In this document: positions 58,813 through 64,000 of the stretch, one piece after another | How positions within the stretch are numbered: the stretch's first letter is position 1 | How the letters are laid out: every line of letters begins with the position of its first letter | NCBI RefSeq assembly: GCF_029227915.1 | Contig: NC_079879.1 | Span: forward strand, 27,408,501 to 27,472,500 | DNA: 64,000 bases | Origin: Hydractinia symbiolongicarpus | Taxonomy: Eukaryota > Cnidaria > Hydrozoa > Anthoathecata > Hydractiniidae | Direction: 5' to 3' | Program-made: the position numbers and the translations under genes | The notes under the pieces: model-generated | Database searches by the model: none | What the model was told of the DNA's origin: nothing | What the model saw: the letters and a program-made list of their open reading frames with translations, nothing else

Positions 58813-59916
58813 CTATTTTTCAGTAGTCAATGTATATTCTTTCAGTTGTTTGAGTTGAAGAATCTCTTTGACAACATCATCATTCATTTTACACACCACG
58901 TCCAATACTGTCAACTTTTTACATTCTTTTACAAGATTAAGAACAGCATTGTCTAACTCATGACTTGTTGTCGTATAAATGCAAAGAGATTCTAATGTGG
59001 TTGAGTAGATTGATGAAACCAAGTTGATGTGGTCAATAACAATTGAGTATAAACATAATTTCAATATAGAAACAGGAGCTTCTGGGACTAAAACTCGATA
59101 TGTTAACTGCAATGGACAAGTGTGGTTGAACCAAACTTCAAGTTTTAAATTAGGAGATTTCTTTTTTATCATCAACCATTCCTCGTCGGTAACAAATCTG
59201 GAATACTTTGCAGCACTTGTAAACAGAAGAGAAATAAATTGAACTTCGGCTCTATCTGCATTTCCAAACGCTCTTAATACGTCGCTACAAAAACATATAG
59301 CTTGGACATACAGGTATTGTAGACGACGAGCTTTCTTTACAAATGCGACTAGCATAGCACGTGATATCTGATAGACCAATGTGTTGTTTTGAATGTTCAA
59401 CACCTCAAGATAAGAGGCGTGACATTTGGTTATTGTCTTCAAAAACTCGTCTGTTATCGCGATTGGAAATTTGGATAAATCAATTTTAGTGATGTAACAC
59501 AAGGATTTAGTGTTGAAAAAGTCCTGCAGGTTTTCTAGATAACATCTTCCAGAGAAAAAGAAAGGGTTTTGTTCGCAAAATTCTAATTTGAATTCTTGTA
59601 ATTCCAACCGTTTTTTTCTTGCTAAATCTTGAACGAAGTTTCCGCTATTTCTGCAGTTATCTGCAGCTCGCTGGTGACATTTGATGTGTAAATGACGAAA
59701 AAATTCACCGTAGTTTTTTGCGATATCTCGTAAGTTGACGTCACATAAGCCTTTTTGGAAATCTACCTCCACAGTGTACCACAACTGTGGTGACTTCATA
59801 CACTTGTTCCATGTTTTGCACACTTGGGCTGCGTTTAAACGGTCATCGTTCGTCAAATTTTGAAATATATTTACGTAGATTTCAGCAGGTAATGTCTCCC
59901 AATTACTTACTAACAT
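58813..59916 (-). CDS. intronless F-box/leucine-rich-repeat-like protein
   Basis: A single exon of 367 residues. The N-terminus is an F-box (residues ~6-45: WETLPAEIYVNIFQNLTNDD, then AAQVCKTWNKCMKSPQLW), which binds SKP1 in SCF ubiquitin ligases. The remainder has irregular leucine-rich segments (KIDLSKFPIAITDEFLKTIT, YLEVLNIQNN, LESLCIYTTT, KLTVLDVVCK), likely the substrate-binding solenoid. The arrangement resembles FBXL8/FBXO33/FBXO39-type proteins, but I cannot fix the orthologue. The C-terminus ends naturally at TTEK. Confidence 0.82.
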   Translation of the reverse strand: MLVSNWETLPAEIYVNIFQNLTNDDRLNAAQVCKTWNKCMKSPQLWYTVEVDFQKGLCDVNLRDIAKNYGEFFRHLHIKCHQRAADNCRNSGNFVQDLARKKRLELQEFKLEFCEQNPFFFSGRCYLENLQDFFNTKSLCYITKIDLSKFPIAITDEFLKTITKCHASYLEVLNIQNNTLVYQISRAMLVAFVKKARRLQYLYVQAICFCSDVLRAFGNADRAEVQFISLLFTSAAKYSRFVTDEEWLMIKKKSPNLKLEVWFNHTCPLQLTYRVLVPEAPVSILKLCLYSIVIDHINLVSSIYSTTLESLCIYTTTSHELDNAVLNLVKECKKLTVLDVVCKMNDDVVKEILQLKQLKEYTLTTEK

Positions 59917-61166
59917 CTTTCACTTCCTTTTCTTTTTCTTTTAACATATTTTTCAAGTATTGTGGACAACTGACAGGGGTTTCCAATTTTAGCTCCATCA
60001 TCGCGAAATCAAGCTAAACTCCGCCACACATTTTACACGATTTCGGAGAATTTTAAGCAAAACTATGTGCGCCGCGAGGAAGTGTTCCAAACCGTTTTCA
60101 AGTTAACCCTTTGTTCAATAAATAATCAGTCCATTTAAATCATAGCGATCCGCAATTAAAAAATGATAAGCTTATAAATAATAAGATAATACTGTAAAAA
60201 TAAATATATAAAAAAATATAAAATAAATATTTTACGGATTTTAAAGTGTACAAACTCACCATATTAATTTGCTCATCAAACATGCTAGACTGTACGTAAT
60301 TGAGCGCAACCTCTCTAATCGTATACTTTGGAAAATCGATTGTGGTGTATATACCTAAGCTTTGGTACAATGCATAAATTACATTTATTTGCATAGATTA
60401 CATTATTTTTAAATGACCTAAACAATTGATTTCGCCAAGCCCCTCGGGACACTGTTTGACTCCATAGCAGAGATTAGCACGTTCAGGGTTGTGAGATATC
60501 ATAAATACATTCTTAGTGTATGTTTGCAAACTGAAATCAATAAAAGCAGATCCTTTTACCACTCGTATCTTTAACGGTTGACACATTTCACTGGTTTCAG
60601 CCCTAAATTAAATAAAGTGCCTTGAGTCTGGCGATTTTCGCATATTCTAAATTTGAGGATTAGAGAGACTTTATTTTTTGCATCCATAAGTCACAACGGC
60701 GAATTTTCTTCACTGTTACAATTTGTAGTTACAGTAGTATCAACATAGGAAAAACAAAGGTAAAATTTTTTAGCATCTTTTCACATTACAAATGAACATT
60801 TAAATTATAAAAGGACAGACAGTAGAAAAACAATGCAAAAATTGCATTTAAGGTATATACTAATTTATCAAATTTATGAAGATGCGATGATAAAAACACA
60901 AATTAAGAATCCTTAGTTGAAATGGCAAAGAAGTGATTTAAATTTCTTCTCATCGCAAACGACACCCTACACAGCATTTTATGGAAATGAAAATTCCGAC
61001 AGATTGCTTGTCATTATTAACAAAGCATTTTGATTATAACTGAAAACTTCTTTCACGAAAAAGATGTGCAAAAGTTATAAGGAAATTAATAAATAAAGGT
61101 AATTTGGTGCAAAGTGGCTTTTAAAGTTCTTGAACGTAACAACAACAAAACATTTGCATTTATCGA
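59917..61166. other. spacer between F-box gene and MVP 3' end, with possible orphan exons
   Basis: On the minus strand a frame at 60398-60610 follows a TTTAATTTAG acceptor and contains VVKGSAFIDFSLQTYTKNVF and a Cys-containing CYGVKQCPEGLGEINC. A second block, ending at a GTGAGT donor near 60260, contains FPKYTIREVALNYVQSS. Both look more protein-like than their surroundings, but I could not join them to a gene or name a family. Nothing else is supported here. Confidence 0.3.
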
Positions 61167-64000
61167 TTACATTTGATGGATCAACCCATTTCCACCTTGG
61201 TACAAATTTAATGGAGTGGAACCGTCAGTAATTATAGTGCTACGCAGACCAATGGCTTTCAACATCTCCATCTAAACATATCAACAAATTTATTTGACAG
61301 AAAAGATAAAACTGTACAATAACAGAACAAACCAAAATATTTTATGACATTATGTCGTTATTCTGAATTTCACGGCTTTATCGTCAAAATTTCACGGCTT
61401 TATCGTCAAAATTTTACGGCTTTATCGTCAAAATTGCCTTACCGTTCGAAACCATTGAAAATTTTCAAATTAAATCAAACCATAATTTTTGAAGAAAAAA
61501 TTGAACGTGTGTATATTACGCGGCCGCTTGACAATAAAATTTTATCTTTATGCAATCACTTGCTGAGTTAAGCAGAAATCATAGAATAGTAAAAACAACT
61601 GATGATAACCAGGTTGGGAGGTAATAACAGGTTTACAAACGATCACTTCAAGACCGAATAAAAATAAACACTTTTGGTAGACCAATGAATCATAAACACC
61701 CAAGTGAAACAATACCAGACTAATTTTACCTGTGCGATGGGTCCTGCATCTGCGATCTGTTTTATTGTCTCGCTTCCTATCGATGAAACTAAATCATGGG
61801 ATTTTGTAGCCTGAAAAAGAAATAAATATAATCTCATTATACGTACATACCAAAAGTTCAGTTGTTTCTTAGTTTTAAACATGGCTCTCCAAATTTAATG
61901 CGTTTAAGATAACGTACATTAGCTTCTCTCATAGAAGTGTTGACGGCAAAGATAGATTGCTATTCACTTTGAGTATTTAGAAGACAAGCAGCCATTTTGA
62001 GTACATGCAGTAATGACAGAAGTCACTTTTTTGATAATGAAGAATAAGTGATAAATACAATCATGCACGTGGTACTTACGGAGATACGAGCTAACTCTTT
62101 CGCTTTGTGAATGTCGAGTTCATTCATTTTTTTCATGTAAGAGATTTCTGACGCCCGATGCTATAAAAAAAATATCATTTTAATCAATTTGAAATATAAA
62201 ATGCCTATAGGTGGTAATCATTCGAGAGAATGGAGACAAGGTTGTCTTAACATTAACTCATTGCTCCACAAAACAATAACAAAAGTGTATTTCTGAAAGT
62301 TATAAAAAATCGATTCAAAAAAACATTTTTACCTTTTGCAGACTCTCTAACTTCGCATTTTCTTCGATTTCTTCCGCTTTTGTTTTTAAAGTAGCAGCTA
62401 GAATAGAAAAGATGGCTGTTACATTTTTATGTTTATAAACAAGTAAAATAAAATACTATATTACACAAAAATCGCTGAAAGTTTAGTACGTTATCCACTA
62501 TGAAAACTATATCTACGACAATATCTCCCTAAAATCAATGGAATATTCACTAGCCACAAGATCAGAAAGCAAACACATACGCTCGAAGTGTCAAGTATGG
62601 AAAATAAAATATACATAAGCGTTTATAGGTTGACAGTCTTAGTTTTTATTTAACACCTGCTTACCTTCAATAGCACTTCTTCCTTCGATCAACGACTTTT
62701 CCGCTTGAGCCTTTAAAGGAATTAAAAATACTTTCGTTACTCTCTTTGTTTAACGAATCACACATCCAAATAGTTCGGAATTACGTAAACCGTAAGTATG
62801 CGGGCGATATTACAACACCGAATAACTAAACACGAACAGGATAACTCAACAAAAACAAAAGAATACCTCAGCTTCAGCTTTTGCATGACCAGATGATTCC
62901 ACAGCTGCAGTGATGGCTCTTAATTCATACAAGTGACGGCGAGCATCTTCAGCGGCCTGAAAAAAAATCACTTATATATTCACTGACAAATACTTGTAAA
63001 AGTTAAAAATGTTTTATATTTTGACATAAGTTTTTACCAACCAAGTTAATTTGTCAACTTTACCTTCTCGTTGTCTAACTTATTCTTTTCCAATTTGCCT
63101 CTAGCAGTTTGTTCGTTCTTAGCGGCTTCGTGAGATGCTGCTAGCTCAATAGACCTAAAAAAATGAGTTGTAGTGAAGTTGTAATGAAGATTAACTTAAC
63201 AAGGCTTTAAGCGAACAGATATATTCGCATCCAACTTAAACACGACACACAAAAGACTCGATTGAGACCATGTGCGTACCATGTGCGTTTGCAACATTGA
63301 CTCTTTTATCTCATATAATACATTAGCTTGATAGATAAGAGAAAGTACACATACTGAGTTGAAATCTCAATAGCCAGTTGAACTGATTTTAGTAAACTGT
63401 CTCTCATGTGAGAATCCACAGGTTCAATGCTTTGCACATCGATGTTGGTTACAGTCTAAAAAACACAAAACATGAAGAAAAAGGTTTGAAGGAAATGAAT
63501 ATTTTCTCAGTGGACTGAACTTTCACGAAGGTGTTTCTTTTAACTCTGTTCCTGACAAAACGTGCGGACATTTTATCGTAAGAGAAACTCAACATACGAA
63601 ATAATTCTTATTGGATCGTTGTTACAAAACATTGGAAGAATTCCAAAGGAAAACTAACCCAGTAAACAGAAATCGAGTCTACAGAAAGTGAACAAAACAT
63701 GTTCTATGGTGTTTAAAACTATATTTAAAAAATGTCACAACAAGAACAGCCGCAACAACACCTACCATATTGTTTTCTGTAAATGTTAATGCATTGCGAG
63801 TACAACCTTTCTCATCAACACCAAAAACAGCTTCTTTCACTATCTTAGTAGAGTAACGATGAAACTCATCGAAACTTGTACGGGCGACACAACCACGGAT
63901 TCGACTAGCTAAATTAAAAATCGTGAACGTAACATAAATGATAAAAAGGTAATTGCGGAGAAGGTTACATAGACCTCAAAATTAGATTTATCCAATGCAA
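61167..64000 (-). CDS. MVP: major vault protein, C-terminal part (gene continues beyond the window)
   Basis: Nine exons in phase: 63766-63908, 63355-63455, 63064-63154, 62867-62956, 62665-62710, 62333-62397, 62080-62160, 61730-61810 and 61167-61271. They encode about 267 C-terminal residues. MVP assembles the cytoplasmic vault particle. The first exon holds the end of the shoulder domain ([20 protein letters not shown]). Next comes the start of the cap helix at [20 protein letters not shown], then a long Ala/Glu/Lys-rich coiled coil, then [10 protein letters not shown], and finally the cap-ring signature [20 protein letters not shown]. The order and motifs match vertebrate MVP. The protein stops about ten residues after that signature, so it lacks the longer vertebrate tail. 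The 5' exons with the vault repeats lie past 64000. Confidence 0.95.
61371..61435. repeat. three-copy 22-bp tandem repeat in MVP intron
   Basis: Three copies of CACGGCTTTATCGTCAAAAT-like units within the last MVP intron. Confidence 0.85.

Overview
This is a eukaryotic, AT-rich, intron-rich window, almost certainly from an animal. The host genes are metazoan families with short exons and clean GT-AG introns: an SLF2/FAM178 DNA-repair scaffold, a METTL7-type methyltransferase, an SLC17 transporter, a FERM protein, an F-box protein and major vault protein. The transposon mix, the abundant GCTAGC runs, and splice acceptors lying 7-13 nt upstream of several start codons (as expected with spliced-leader trans-splicing) make a cnidarian, perhaps a hydrozoan, my best guess. 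That placement is inference.

Layout. 1-4.1 kb is gene-poor, with a TA-flanked inverted-repeat transposon (1761-3069) and a GACA-tailed repeat. 4.1-15.2 kb holds a ten-exon SLF2 homologue on +. Its introns host a decayed LINE reverse transcriptase, a candidate antisense gene for a small secreted peptide, and a tRNA-derived SINE. 16.8-17.3 kb has three nested copies of a hairpin-headed repeat. 17.5-22.8 kb is a nest of two transposons: an outer pair of TTAA-flanked ends, and inside it a complete-looking 4.3-kb element (17787-22082). The inner element has perfect 6-bp target duplications, a split DDE transposase on - and a HECT-ubiquitin-ligase-like gene on +. 23.8-24.5 kb holds the METTL7-like gene.

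26.4-35.3 kb is a 9-kb unit bounded by inverted repeats and filled by about 84 tandem ~87-bp monomers. Each monomer is internally palindromic and resembles the unit's own ends. 35.5-36.8 kb is another inverted-repeat element. 38.0-38.6 kb is a dead integrase gene. 41-47.6 kb is a nine-exon SLC17 transporter with a long polar N-terminus and substitutions at normally conserved transport residues. 48.1-56.9 kb contains a 2.16-kb, almost identical segmental duplication. One copy forms the 3' half of an intact FERM gene; the other is an orphan 3' fragment. Between them lie two adjacent unrecognised ORFs. 57.6-58.7 kb holds a 17-bp minisatellite and a Harbinger-like MITE. 58.8-59.9 kb is an intronless F-box gene. 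61.2-64 kb is the 3' portion of the major vault protein gene on -, running off the window.

The host genes do not form a visible pathway. The most unusual content is mobile: a transposon carrying a ubiquitin-ligase-like passenger, and a transposon-bounded satellite apparently built from the transposon's own termini.
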